Below, piece after piece: positions 17,711 through 26,905 of a stretch of 64,000 bases of DNA. A program made the translations under genes and the position numbers. The stretch covers positions 1,392,001 to 1,456,000 of the forward strand of contig NZ_CP017024.1 of NCBI RefSeq assembly GCF_014522265.1, in the 5' to 3' direction. The DNA comes from Pseudomonas oryzihabitans. Lineage in GTDB: Bacteria > Pseudomonadota > Gammaproteobacteria > Pseudomonadales > Pseudomonadaceae. Numbering within the stretch: position 1 is the stretch's first letter; each line of letters begins with the position of its first letter. Below the pieces are notes generated by a model, which was given only the letters and a program-made list of their open reading frames with translations, searched no databases and was not told where the DNA came from.

Positions 17711-18862
17711 ATGCGTGTCCTCCATGTATTCAAGACCTACCTCCCCGATACCCATGGTGGTATCGAGCAGGTGATACGTCAGATGTGCGGCGCGACGCGC
17801 ACGCTGGGGGTGAGCAATCGGATCCTGACCCTGAGCGAACAGCCCTCCCCTGAATGCATCGAGGTCGAGGGCATTCCGGTGCAGCGGGTGCGCCAGGACG
17901 CCAATATCGCCTCTACCGGTCTATCCCTCGCGGCCTTCGGCGCCTTCGCCCGGGCGGCGCGCGACAGCGACGTCATCCACTATCACTTCCCCTGGCCGTT
18001 CATGGACGTGCTGCAACTGGCGGTGCGGCCGGGCAAGCCCTATGTGGTCAGCTACCACTCGGATATCGTCAAGCAACGCCATCTGCTGCAACTCTATCGC
18101 CCCCTGCAGCGCCACTTCCTGAGTCGCGCCAGCCGGATCATCGTGGCCACCGAGCCCTATAGGCGCAGCAGCCAGGAGTTGCGCGGCCTGGAGGCGCACA
18201 CCGAGGTCATTCCGTACGGTCTCGACGAAGCCAGCTATCCGGCGCCGTCCCAAGAGTGCCTTGCGCAATGGCGCCAGCGCCTGGGTCCGCGCTTTCTGCT
18301 CTTCGTCGGCGTGCTGCGCTATTACAAGGGCCTGCACCTGCTGCTCGACGCCCTCGCCGACCTGGACCTGCCGCTGGCCATCGTTGGCGACGGACCGGAA
18401 CGGACCGCGCTGGAAGCCCAGGCCCACCGCCTGGGCCTGCGCAACTGCCACTTCCTCGGACGCCTGCCGGAAGAAGACGTGGCGGCGCTCTACCGCCTCG
18501 CCGAGACCTTTGTCTTTCCGTCGCACCTGCGCTCGGAAGCCTTCGGCATGGCCCTGCTGGAAGCGGCCATGTACGGCAAGCCGCTGATCAGTTGCGCCAT
18601 AGGGTCGGGCATGAGCGAGATCAACCGGCACGAACAGACCGGCCTCGATGTGGCGCCCACCTCCGCCGCGATCCGGGAAGCCCTGCTGCGGCTCTGGCAG
18701 GCGCCGGAAGAGCGGGCACGTTTCGGCGCCGCCGCGCGCGCCCATTTCGAGCGGCACTTCCAGGCGGATCAGTTGGGTCGACGACTCGCGACGGTCTATG
18801 CGCAGGTAGCCCCCGATGCCGCTAGCCCAGGTACGGCAGACGGCTACAGACACCCTCGGTAG
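17711..18862 (+). CDS. GT4-family glycosyltransferase (WbpX/WbdC-like)
   Basis: 383 residues from ATG 17711 (MRVLHVFKTYLPDTHGGIEQ); an upstream ATG at 17666 is poorer. N-terminal GT-B half with THGGIEQVIRQM and DVIHYHFPWPFMD. C-terminal GT4 half with LLFVGVLRYYKGLHLLLDAL and FPSHLRSEAFGMALLEAAMY (EX7E), then KPLISCAIGSGMSEIN. The pattern 'HGGIE...YHSDIVKQ' is typical of mannosyl- and rhamnosyltransferases of the common-polysaccharide (A-band) type, which fits the GDP-rhamnose genes at 45-47 kb. It precedes gtrA by 50 bases on the same strand. Confidence 0.84.
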   Translation: MRVLHVFKTYLPDTHGGIEQVIRQMCGATRTLGVSNRILTLSEQPSPECIEVEGIPVQRVRQDANIASTGLSLAAFGAFARAARDSDVIHYHFPWPFMDVLQLAVRPGKPYVVSYHSDIVKQRHLLQLYRPLQRHFLSRASRIIVATEPYRRSSQELRGLEAHTEVIPYGLDEASYPAPSQECLAQWRQRLGPRFLLFVGVLRYYKGLHLLLDALADLDLPLAIVGDGPERTALEAQAHRLGLRNCHFLGRLPEEDVAALYRLAETFVFPSHLRSEAFGMALLEAAMYGKPLISCAIGSGMSEINRHEQTGLDVAPTSAAIREALLRLWQAPEERARFGAAARAHFERHFQADQLGRRLATVYAQVAPDAASPGTADGYRHPR

Positions 18863-18912
18863 ACTCTGCCGTTCAATTCATCCTGCCGCGTCCCCGGAGG
18901 TCAACCACCCTC

Positions 18913-19293
18913 ATGTCCCTGATGCAGATGCTCAACGACGATCGGCTCAGACCGCTGCGTTTCATCCTGGTGGGCGGCCTTGCCACCCTGGTCCATATCC
19001 TGGTCGCAGGCACGCTGCTGGCACTTTTCGCGCTGCAGCCCTATGGAGCCAACCTCGTCGCCTTTCTGGTGGCCTTCGGCGTGTCCTACTGCGGTCACCG
19101 CTACCTGACCTTTGCTCGCCAAGGCTCGATCCTGCGCTTCTTCGTCGTGGCGATCGCCGGGTTTGCGCTCAACAATCTGCTCCTGACGGGTCTACTCGCC
19201 CTGGGACTGTCTGCGTTCCTGGCGATCGTCGTGGCCACCGCGCTGGTCCCCGTCTTCAGCTATCTGGCTTCTTCGCTTTGGGCTTTCCGATGA
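18913..19293 (+). CDS. gtrA: GtrA-family membrane protein (putative flippase for lipid-linked sugar)
   Basis: 126 residues, four hydrophobic helices, with RFILVGGLATLVHILVAG at the start and the family's conserved SYCGHRYLTF in the middle. GtrA proteins are thought to flip the undecaprenyl-phosphate sugar made by GtrB across the inner membrane. A CGGAGG element lies upstream. The stop overlaps the gtrB start (ATGA), so the two are coupled. Confidence 0.85.
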   Translation: MSLMQMLNDDRLRPLRFILVGGLATLVHILVAGTLLALFALQPYGANLVAFLVAFGVSYCGHRYLTFARQGSILRFFVVAIAGFALNNLLLTGLLALGLSAFLAIVVATALVPVFSYLASSLWAFR

Positions 19294-20269
19294 AAACGAC
19301 GCCGCAGCTTTCCCTGGTTGTTCCGGTCTACAACGAAGAATTGGCCATCGGCCTGTTCTACGATGCGGTCTGCCATCATCCCGAGCTCAGCCAGCTGTCG
19401 CTGGAGCTGGTCTTTATCAACGATGGCAGCCGTGACGCCACCGCGCAGCAGCTCGACCTGCTGCACGCCCGTGACGAGCGCGTGGTGGTGCTGCATCTTT
19501 CCCGTAACTTCGGCAAGGAAGCGGCGCTCTTCGCCGGCATCGAGCACGCGCGGGGGATGCCGTGGTCCCCATCGACGTGGACCTGCAGGATCCCCTGGAT
19601 GTAGTGCCGCGCCTGCTGGCGCAGTGGCGCGACGGTGCCGACGTGGTCCTGGCCAAGCGGGTCGACCGTAGCAGCGACACGACCTTGAAGCGTTTCACCG
19701 CCGAATGCTTCTATCGCCTGCACAACCGGATCACCCATACCCCCATCGAGGAGAATGTCGGTGACTTCCGGCTGATGAGTCGCGAGGTCGTGGAAGCGAT
19801 CAAGGAGATGCCCGAGCGCAATCTTTTCATGAAGGGCATCCTGTCCTGGGTCGGTTTCGAGACACGCATCGTCGAATACCAGCGTGCCGAACGCAGCGCC
19901 GGTACCAGCAAGTTCAACGGCTGGAAGTTGTGGAACCTGGCCCTGGAAGGCATCACGTCCTTCAGCACCCTTCCCTTGCGCCTCTGGACCTATCTAGGCG
20001 GCGCCGTGGCCTTGTTCGCTCTGGCCTATGCCGCCCTGATGGTTTTCGAGAAGCTGCTGTATGGCAACCCGGTACCCGGCTACCCCTCGCTGATGACCGC
20101 CATCCTCTTTATCGGCGGCGTGCAACTGATCGGCATCGGCGTGCTGGGCGAGTACATCGGCCGCATCTACATCGAGAGCAAGCGCCGGCCACGCTATGTG
20201 ATCAAGCGCGAACAGAAGCCCCGCGGTACTGCGCAGCAACCGGTGACCGAAAAAGAAACATCGCGTTGA
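19290..20269 (+). CDS. gtrB: GtrB-family polyprenyl-phosphate glycosyltransferase, interrupted by a one-base frameshift
   Basis: Expected length about 325 residues. The first part (19290-19555) gives [27 protein letters not shown] and [20 protein letters not shown], a clear GT2 domain. At the five-G run 19552-19556 the frame is lost; the other frame continues exactly where homology demands ([18 protein letters not shown] to 20269), including [29 protein letters not shown] and two C-terminal helices. One added G would restore a full GtrB. It should catalyse transfer from a nucleotide sugar to undecaprenyl phosphate at the inner face of the membrane. If the frameshift is real the gene is off; a sequencing error or slipped-strand phase variation are alternatives. 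Confidence 0.78.
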
Positions 20270-20282
20270 ATGCAGGCGCCCG

Positions 20283-21958
20283 TCAGGGCGCCTCGATCCG
20301 GCACACCGTGCCAATGTCTTCTTCGCGGCACCACTGGCCATAGTGCCCGCCCATGGCCTGCTCGATCCGTTCGCGGGAATAGGCATTCTCGCTACGGCCG
20401 AAGACGAAGAGCTGGCCAGGCCGCAGGGGCCGATCCAGCACCGCCGCCTTGGTCGCGCAGTCGCCGACCACCCGGGCGATGAAACCGGTGTTGAGCGGCA
20501 CGGCGTGGAGTGCGGAAAAGTACTGGAGAAACAGCGCATCGAAGGGTTTGCCGCCACAGCCGTAGTTGGGTAGCAGGTGGACCTCGGTCGCCGAGGCGAC
20601 CCGCGCATCCCAGGTCGCACGGTCATAGTCGAAATGGGGTTGGCGGCTGGCCGCCTCCACCAGGTAACCCCGGTGATGGCGAGTATCGGCGTACTGCACC
20701 ACGATCAGCGCCAGCAGGGCCAGACGCCAGACACTGGACGCCCGGGTGAGGTAGAAGCCCAGAGCCAGGATCAGCAGGCCATAGCCCACCGGCCAGAAGA
20801 ACCGTCCCGAGCCCCGGAAGATACGCGCCAGCTGCTTCACGCCGGGTAGCAACGGGTACTCGAAGAGCGCCGTCCCGCCCAGATACACGCGGTTGGATAG
20901 CGCATAGAGGGTCAGCCCGATGAAGACCAGCAGCAGCACCCAGTGCTGACGGCACTGCGACAGCAACCAGCGCGGTGCCAGCAGCAGGATGCTCAGCAGC
21001 ATGGCCAGCAGGCCAACGCCGAGGTAGTTGTGGCCGTCGATCTGCAGCCCGGTCGCATCCAGGACCAAATCGCCGGAGGGCAGGAACACGCTGGGCGCCA
21101 GGTGGGTTCCCAGGAACGGCGACAGCAGGTTCATCGAGGATTCGATGTAGCCCACCTCAGCCGGTGGCATGCCCTGGCTGAAACTCAGATAGCCCAGTAC
21201 GTACAGCACCAGCGCCAGCAGGGGCAGCGGCGCGACCAGGGCCATGGCCACCTTACGCCAGGGGCTGGACTGACGAACGCCAATGGCCAGGGAGGCAGCG
21301 CCATACAGCGGATAGAGCATGGCGATCAGATAGGGGTGGATGGTGGCCGACAGCACCAGCAGCGCCGTGCCATAACGCCAGAATTGCCCGGGAACCAGTT
21401 GTCCGCGCGATAACCGAGCGTAATGCGCCAGCATCAGGATCATGAGGAATTGCGCATTGAGCGCCGCGTGGGGAATCCGGATCATCAGCGCCGGCATCAT
21501 CAGCGCGAACAGCGTACCGCCCAGGAGCGCTGCCGGAGTACGGCCGCGAAAGGACGCCGCGGCATAGGCGCCCGCGAGCCCCTGGAGCAGGTAGCAACCC
21601 AGCGTCCAGACGCCGAAGTAGTGACTGCCCGGTGGCAGCCAGGGATAGATCACCTTGAACAGGATGGCCGCCAGCGGAATGCTGTCGGTATAGGCCACCG
21701 ACAGGCCCTCGGGGCGTTGAGCAGCCGGGTATAGAGCAGCGGGAAGCGCCAGCGGTCCTGGACGAAGGCCCACATGCCGGTGATGTGCTGCGTCGGATCG
21801 GTGCGGTTGTCGAAGAAGAAGCCCGAGTGACCGGTCAGAAAGTCCCACGGAAAGATGCGCGCGATGTACAGCACCCCCAGCAACAGGGCCAACCCGTAGT
21901 AGAGGGTACGGCCCATGGGCCGGTCGAGAACGGCCAGGCGGCCGGTAACAGCAGTCAT
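20283..21958 (-). CDS. Large polytopic membrane protein (GtrC/DUF6311-like), frameshifted
   Basis: About 559 residues after repair. The N-terminus (ATG 21958, MTAVTGRLAVLDRPMGRTLY) reads to LLYTRLLNAP, where a GGGG run (21711-21714; CCCC in the coding sense) is one base short. The other frame then continues with EGLSVAYTDSIPLAAILFKV to the stop at 20283. Twelve or so membrane helices and periplasmic loops (FFFDNRTDPTQHITGMWAF) suggest a GT-C-type transferase using polyprenyl-phosphate sugar, the third component of a Gtr-like system. The C-terminal soluble part has Cys-containing NYGCGGKPFDALFLQ. Its ATG overlaps the stop of the upstream glycosyltransferase (ATGA). It converges with gtrB, leaving 13 bases between them. 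Confidence 0.65.
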
Positions 21959-24900
21959 GAAAGCTCCTGAGCCTTTGAACGATCGCGAACGGCTTGTTGA
22001 GCCAGGGCGCGGAACAGCCCGTCGATACGGTTGGAAATGGCTGGCCAGGCGTGACTGCGCAGCCATTCCCCCTGCCGCGCCGGTCGCTGGGCGGCCAGAT
22101 GCTCACGCAGTCCCGTGGCGATGGCCTGGGCATCGGTACCGGGCAGCCGGTAGACCGCCTCGTCGACGTCCTCGAAGATGTCCAGCGGCGTGCAGAGCAC
22201 CGGCTTGCCGGCCAGCAGGCCCCAGCGCACCGCAGCGCTGGAAGACTCCTGGGTGTGCTGGTAGGGAAAGACCACCACCTCGGCCAGGCTCAGCCAGGCC
22301 AGGGATTCGCGGTCGTCCAGGAAGCGGTCGATCAACCGGGCACGGCCTTCCAGGCCCAGCGCCGCGATCCGCTGGCGGCACTCCTCGGCCAGGGCCGCGC
22401 TTTCCGGTACCGGGTACTGGGCGTTGACCAGCAGCAGGTAGAGGTCGTCGTGCTCGGCGGCGACCTCGGCGAAGGCCTCGATCAACTGCAGGATGCCCTT
22501 GGGCGGCAGCAAGAAGCCGTAACTGGCCACGATGCGCCGTCCGGCCAGGGCCTGGGCCTCGTCCGGCAGTTCCAGCGCCTGGGGCGGCGGCATCACCCCG
22601 TGGGGGAACAGCATCAGGTTGTCGGCCAGGCCAAAGTCCTTGAGGCGATTGAGGTCGTGGCTGCTGTGCACCAGCAGGCGACTGCTCTGGCGCAGCGCCA
22701 GGCGCAGTTGCCGCAGGCTGCGGTGATCGCCCGGCCGGTCGAGATCGGCGGTGGAATGGAAGGTAACCAGGGTGCGGATACCGCGCCGATGCACCTCGTG
22801 CAGGAAGCGGGCGAAAGGCACCAGGCCGAAGAAGCCGAAGTTGAACTGGATCAGCAGGATGTCCACCGGCTGACGATCGAGGGCCTGCAGCAGATCGTCG
22901 AGCGAATCCTGGCCGCCCTGATCCCAGACCCGCTGGATCTCCTGCCCTTCCGGATTGATCAGGGCGACGTGGCGGTTGGCGAACACCTGGGTGGCCGCCA
23001 GGGGGCCGGCGATCAGTTGCTGGCTATAGCCGGCGATACCGCAGGCGCTGTTCCAGGTGGTGACGGTGCCGACCCGGGGCTGCGGCTTGCAGGGCGGCAA
23101 CGCCCGGACCCGGGCGATGGCGGCCTGGGTGCGGCGGGCGACCTGTTCCCAGGTGTAGTCCCGGCGAATCAGGCGGTCGGCCCGCAGCAGGCGCGAGCGC
23201 ACCAGGGCCTGCCAGCGGCCTTCGCGGCGCGCGGCGGCGAAGTCGGCCAACAGCCGCGCCAAGTGATCGGTATCCGGCTCGGCCCACAGCGAGCCGCTCA
23301 GCTGCATGTGGGTCTGGGCGCGGGTAAAGCGGTAATCGATGAGCCAGCTGGTCTCGGGCGTACAGAAATCCGTCTGGCCGCCATAGCCGGTGGTGACCAC
23401 GGCGCACTCGTGCAGCATGGCTTCGGCCAGGGGCAGGCCGAAGCCCTCGCCGCGACTGGGCGCCACCAGCACATCGGCCCAGACGTAGAGGGCGCGTATC
23501 GCCGCCTCGGGCAGATCGAGATTGAACAGCTCGACCGCCGGCGCCGCCGGATGCCGCGCGCGCCAGGCCGCCAGTTCGGCGGCGATATCGTGATGGGGGT
23601 TGGGAAAGGTCTTGATGACCAGCACCACGTCATCCGCCGCCGTGAAGGCACGGGCATAGGCGTCGAGCAGGACGTCGACGCCCTTGCGCGGAAAGCAGGA
23701 CGAGATGTGCAGCAATTTCAGCGTCGTGGTACTGCCGGGCAGCGCCCGACCAAGCAGCGCCGGCTCCGCCGGGGTGCGCAGGATATGATCGGCGCCCAGG
23801 CCGACGGTCACCACGGGCACGTCGACGCCATTGTCCTCCAGCACCCGGGTCACATAGGACGACATGCTGGTGACCAGCTGCAGATAGCGATTGAAGCCGG
23901 CCACGGCCTCCACCGGCAGCAGGGATTCCTCCCAGCCATAGCAGGACAGCACCCGGACCTCGCCCGCCATGTCGCTCACCCGTGGCGGATAGAGCAGGCG
24001 CAACACGGCGGCTGCCGGCTGATCGGCACGGGCATGGGCCGCGGCGCTGGCAGGGTCGGCGGCGAGAAACTCGGGGGACACGGGAATGGGCCCCGGACCT
24101 TCGGTCGCTCGCAGCGCCACGCTGGCGCCGATGGCGGCGAAGCCCCGGGCCAGTTCGCGGTTGACCACCGCCAGGCTGTAGCTGCTGTCGAACGGACCTT
24201 CCAGGCGCACCTCGACGCGCGCTTGCCGGGGCTGCGGCAGCCGGATTCCGTCCGCCAGCAACTCATCCGCCAGCCAGGCGTAGAAGCCTTCCGCCGTCCA
24301 GCGACGGGCCTGATCTTCAGCCCGGCGCTGCACCCCGTAGCGCAACGCCGGATTGTCCATCAGGCGTTGCAGGACATCCGCCGTGTGCGCGGGCGCGGTG
24401 GCCGCCAGCGGCCAATAGCCGTCGCCGAGGATTTCGCGCCCTGCCCCGCTCTGGGCATTGCCCACCAGCGGAATGCCCAGCGCCAGCAGGCGCAGCAGCC
24501 AGGCCGGATCGGGCCTGGGCTCCAGACTGAATGCCAGGTCCACCGCAGGCAGCGGCTCCTCGGCGCGCAGCACGGTCAACTCCACCCGCTCCATGGCGGC
24601 CATGCCAGCCAAAAAGTCGGCGCGCGGCGCCGGCTGCTCATCGCCATAGACGCACAGCCGCCAGGGGGCACCCGGCAACTGAGCCAGCTGCAGCAGTCCG
24701 CTGACCGCTTCCGCGTGCTGCAGCTCCAGCGCGTGCACGAGCACGGTGAAGGGACGGGGACGATCCAGATCCAGGGGCGCCGGAACCGGCGGCACCTGCC
24801 ACTGCAGTTGCTCGACCCGGCGGACCGGCACGGTAACGTCACGGGCATAGAGGGCTTCCAGTACGCCCGGCTCGCCACTCAGGACGCCACGGATGGCGGG

Positions 24901-25230
24901 CTGTCGGGCAATCACCTCGGCGAGGCCAACGGCCTCCACCTGGGTACCCGGCAAGACCAGGATCCGCCCCTGGCAGCGCGCCAGGCGACGTGCCTGAGCG
25001 GATTGCAGCTGGCCGTGCACCAGCAGCACTTCGTCCACGCCGGCGCCGGCATAGTCAGCGAGCGGACGCAGGTCGGCAGGCCCCTCCGCCGGCGGCTCGT
25101 CGGTATAGATGTCCGCCGCCAGACCGGCCCGGCGAGCGACGTCACGCAGGCCGAGCAGATAGGTCCAGCCATAGGGTCCGGTCAGGGGCCCCAGGACCCA
25201 CTGGTGGAAGGTGGCGAGGGGCTGGGTCAT
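21955..25230 (-). CDS. Large glycosyltransferase with two GT4 domains
   Basis: 1091 residues from ATG 25230, which overlaps the upstream stop (ATGA). The N-terminal ~360 residues are a poorly conserved GT-B-like region (GPLTGPYGWTYLLGLRDVA). A first recognisable GT4 domain follows (about 365-720), with LLHISSCFPRKGVDVLLDAY and APSRGEGFGLPLAEAMLHE. A second GT domain (about 730-1085) has TVTTWNSACGIAGYSQQLI, FGFLLPPKGILQLIEAFAE-like and VVFPYQHTQESSSAAVRWGL. Such fused transferases, like WbdA, can make several different linkages of a polysaccharide repeat. Middle gene of a three-gene operon with the methyltransferase-like gene before it and the polytopic protein after it. Confidence 0.83.
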   Translation of the reverse strand: MTQPLATFHQWVLGPLTGPYGWTYLLGLRDVARRAGLAADIYTDEPPAEGPADLRPLADYAGAGVDEVLLVHGQLQSAQARRLARCQGRILVLPGTQVEAVGLAEVIARQPAIRGVLSGEPGVLEALYARDVTVPVRRVEQLQWQVPPVPAPLDLDRPRPFTVLVHALELQHAEAVSGLLQLAQLPGAPWRLCVYGDEQPAPRADFLAGMAAMERVELTVLRAEEPLPAVDLAFSLEPRPDPAWLLRLLALGIPLVGNAQSGAGREILGDGYWPLAATAPAHTADVLQRLMDNPALRYGVQRRAEDQARRWTAEGFYAWLADELLADGIRLPQPRQARVEVRLEGPFDSSYSLAVVNRELARGFAAIGASVALRATEGPGPIPVSPEFLAADPASAAAHARADQPAAAVLRLLYPPRVSDMAGEVRVLSCYGWEESLLPVEAVAGFNRYLQLVTSMSSYVTRVLEDNGVDVPVVTVGLGADHILRTPAEPALLGRALPGSTTTLKLLHISSCFPRKGVDVLLDAYARAFTAADDVVLVIKTFPNPHHDIAAELAAWRARHPAAPAVELFNLDLPEAAIRALYVWADVLVAPSRGEGFGLPLAEAMLHECAVVTTGYGGQTDFCTPETSWLIDYRFTRAQTHMQLSGSLWAEPDTDHLARLLADFAAARREGRWQALVRSRLLRADRLIRRDYTWEQVARRTQAAIARVRALPPCKPQPRVGTVTTWNSACGIAGYSQQLIAGPLAATQVFANRHVALINPEGQEIQRVWDQGGQDSLDDLLQALDRQPVDILLIQFNFGFFGLVPFARFLHEVHRRGIRTLVTFHSTADLDRPGDHRSLRQLRLALRQSSRLLVHSSHDLNRLKDFGLADNLMLFPHGVMPPPQALELPDEAQALAGRRIVASYGFLLPPKGILQLIEAFAEVAAEHDDLYLLLVNAQYPVPESAALAEECRQRIAALGLEGRARLIDRFLDDRESLAWLSLAEVVVFPYQHTQESSSAAVRWGLLAGKPVLCTPLDIFEDVDEAVYRLPGTDAQAIATGLREHLAAQRPARQGEWLRSHAWPAISNRIDGLFRALAQQAVRDRSKAQELS

Positions 25231-26576
25231 GCCGTTTCGGCTCTGAAGGCCGACACGGCATAGTGTTGCCAGGTCAGGGGCTCCGCCTGCTGGCCCTCCA
25301 GCAACAACTCGGCTTCCAACGGCCGCTGAATGGCCACCTGGGCGAAGCCCTTGTGCTGGCAGAGAAACTCCAGCAGCGGCGCCGGCAGCGGCCGCTGCCG
25401 GGCGGGATCGAGCCAGAAGGCGCAGGCGCTGGACGCCTCGGCGGGATCGAGCGCCTGCAACAGCAGCAGGCCGCCCGGGACCAGGACCCGGAGCGCTTCG
25501 TCGAGCAGGGTGGAGAGCTGTGCCATATCCAGTCGATCCGCCAGCTCGAAGGCGCACAGCGCCCCGATGCTGGCTGCCGGCTGTTCGCTCAGCCAGCGCA
25601 GAGCCTCGCCCTGCACGACCGGCAGACCCTGGGCCACGGCCTGGGCGACCACTTCGGCATCGGTTTCCACACCGAGGCCGTTGACGCCCTGCGGCAGGTT
25701 CGCCAGCCACTGACCGGCGCCACAGTCGAGCTGGACCAGGGGCAGGCCCTGGCGCACCGGCAGGCATTCCTGGACCAGCGGCAGATAGAAGCCGAGCAGG
25801 CCGCGCAGGGCCTGTTCGTCCAGGGCGAAATGCTCACGCAGGGTGCGTTCCAGGGCCAGCGGTACGCCGAGCGCGGCGCTTTGCGGCGCCAGCGGCAGGG
25901 CCGGTGCGGCTTCGAGTAGATTCAGGCGCATCCGCAGCTCCTGCTCGCCACGATCCAGCTGGGCTTGGGCCTGGGCCAGCTGCGCCTCGACTTGGGCCAA
26001 TTGGTGCTCCAGCTCGCCCAGGCGCGGCTCGGGCGCCTGATCCTGCAGCACCTGCCAGCGCTGCTGATGCCACTCCAGCAGGTTGCTCTGCTGCTGCAGC
26101 AGGATCGCCTGCAAGGCCAGCTGGTTCTGCCAGCGGTAGTAGCGGGCATTGTCGCGCTGCTGCCGCCCCGGCAGGCCGGCCACCTCCAGCATCAGGCTCA
26201 GCAGTCGCCCGATCACCGGCACCCGGCGCAGCTTGCGCTTGAGCAGCGCACGGCGCAGTCCCGGCGCGGCGGCGCCATGGCGCTGCCCTTCCGGGCTGAG
26301 ATGGATGGCCGCCAGCAGATCGAAACGATCCTCGCCGCTGCGCAGCCGGGTCAGGTAGTGGGACAGCCGCTCCGGCTCGATGGGATGCCCGGTCAGGTAG
26401 TGATAGGCCGCGCGCACCAGGGCCTCGTCGTCCAGCTCCTGCAGGGCCTCCCAGGTGGGCTCGGCCGGCGCCGCGGCCGGCTGCAGCGCCTGGGTGCGCT
26501 GGCGAATGTCGGCGATCAGGTTGGCGAGGTGATCGTCGAGACGGGAAAGATCCAGGTCGGGGCCAGGGGTAGACAT
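25227..26576 (-). CDS. DUF4214-like / coiled-coil / methyltransferase-like protein
   Basis: 449 residues. Residues 50-98 (DEALVRAAYHYLTGHPIEPE ... GEDRFDLLAAIHLSPEGQ) follow the DUF4214 pattern even though no export signal exists. A Gln-rich coiled coil spans about 160-222. The C-terminal ~170 residues resemble a class I methyltransferase, but motif I reads LVQLDCGAGQWL and the usual post-motif catalytic stretch is degenerate compared with the paralogue at 42056-43344, so activity is doubtful. First gene of the operon with the double GT4 enzyme. It may act as a scaffold or chain-length measuring subunit for the transferase, by analogy with WbdD (inference). Confidence 0.7.
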   Translation of the reverse strand: MSTPGPDLDLSRLDDHLANLIADIRQRTQALQPAAAPAEPTWEALQELDDEALVRAAYHYLTGHPIEPERLSHYLTRLRSGEDRFDLLAAIHLSPEGQRHGAAAPGLRRALLKRKLRRVPVIGRLLSLMLEVAGLPGRQQRDNARYYRWQNQLALQAILLQQQSNLLEWHQQRWQVLQDQAPEPRLGELEHQLAQVEAQLAQAQAQLDRGEQELRMRLNLLEAAPALPLAPQSAALGVPLALERTLREHFALDEQALRGLLGFYLPLVQECLPVRQGLPLVQLDCGAGQWLANLPQGVNGLGVETDAEVVAQAVAQGLPVVQGEALRWLSEQPAASIGALCAFELADRLDMAQLSTLLDEALRVLVPGGLLLLQALDPAEASSACAFWLDPARQRPLPAPLLEFLCQHKGFAQVAIQRPLEAELLLEGQQAEPLTWQHYAVSAFRAETA

Positions 26577-26905
26577 CGCGGGGGCGCTCGGTCGGACAGG
26601 AGGGAGACGATGGCCAGGCCATCGCGAGGAGACGGCAAGGATACCCGCTCGGGCGCCCTGGATGAACGTCTCCGCCCGTTCCCACCGCCGACACCTCGTC
26701 GGCGCCCTGGCAATCGGGGGTCAAGAAAAGCGGGGCCTGGCCGAATCAGCGAGGAGAGACGAAACGATTGAGCCCTGGCACAGGATTTGAAACTGGGCCG
26801 GTAAGCGTCAAGAAAGCGCCAAATCTTGGCTGAGGACAGTCGCCAGAATTTTGTAGTTGGCAGGCCGGGCAGGAGCCCGGCGGCAGCACCTATCCCGGTA
26901 CCCTC
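26577..26905. other. Divergent promoter region between methyltransferase-like gene and GH5 gene
   Basis: 329 bases separating divergent starts. No gene and no CRP-like site found. An AT-richer stretch around 26755-26860 (GATTTGAAACTGGG, AATTTTGTAGTTGG) is the most promoter-like part. Confidence 0.4.

Noticed and set aside
21994-25263. A 1089-codon plus-strand frame
   Set aside because: Antisense to the double GT4 gene, Gln/Gly/Arg-rich without motifs; a codon-bias artefact.
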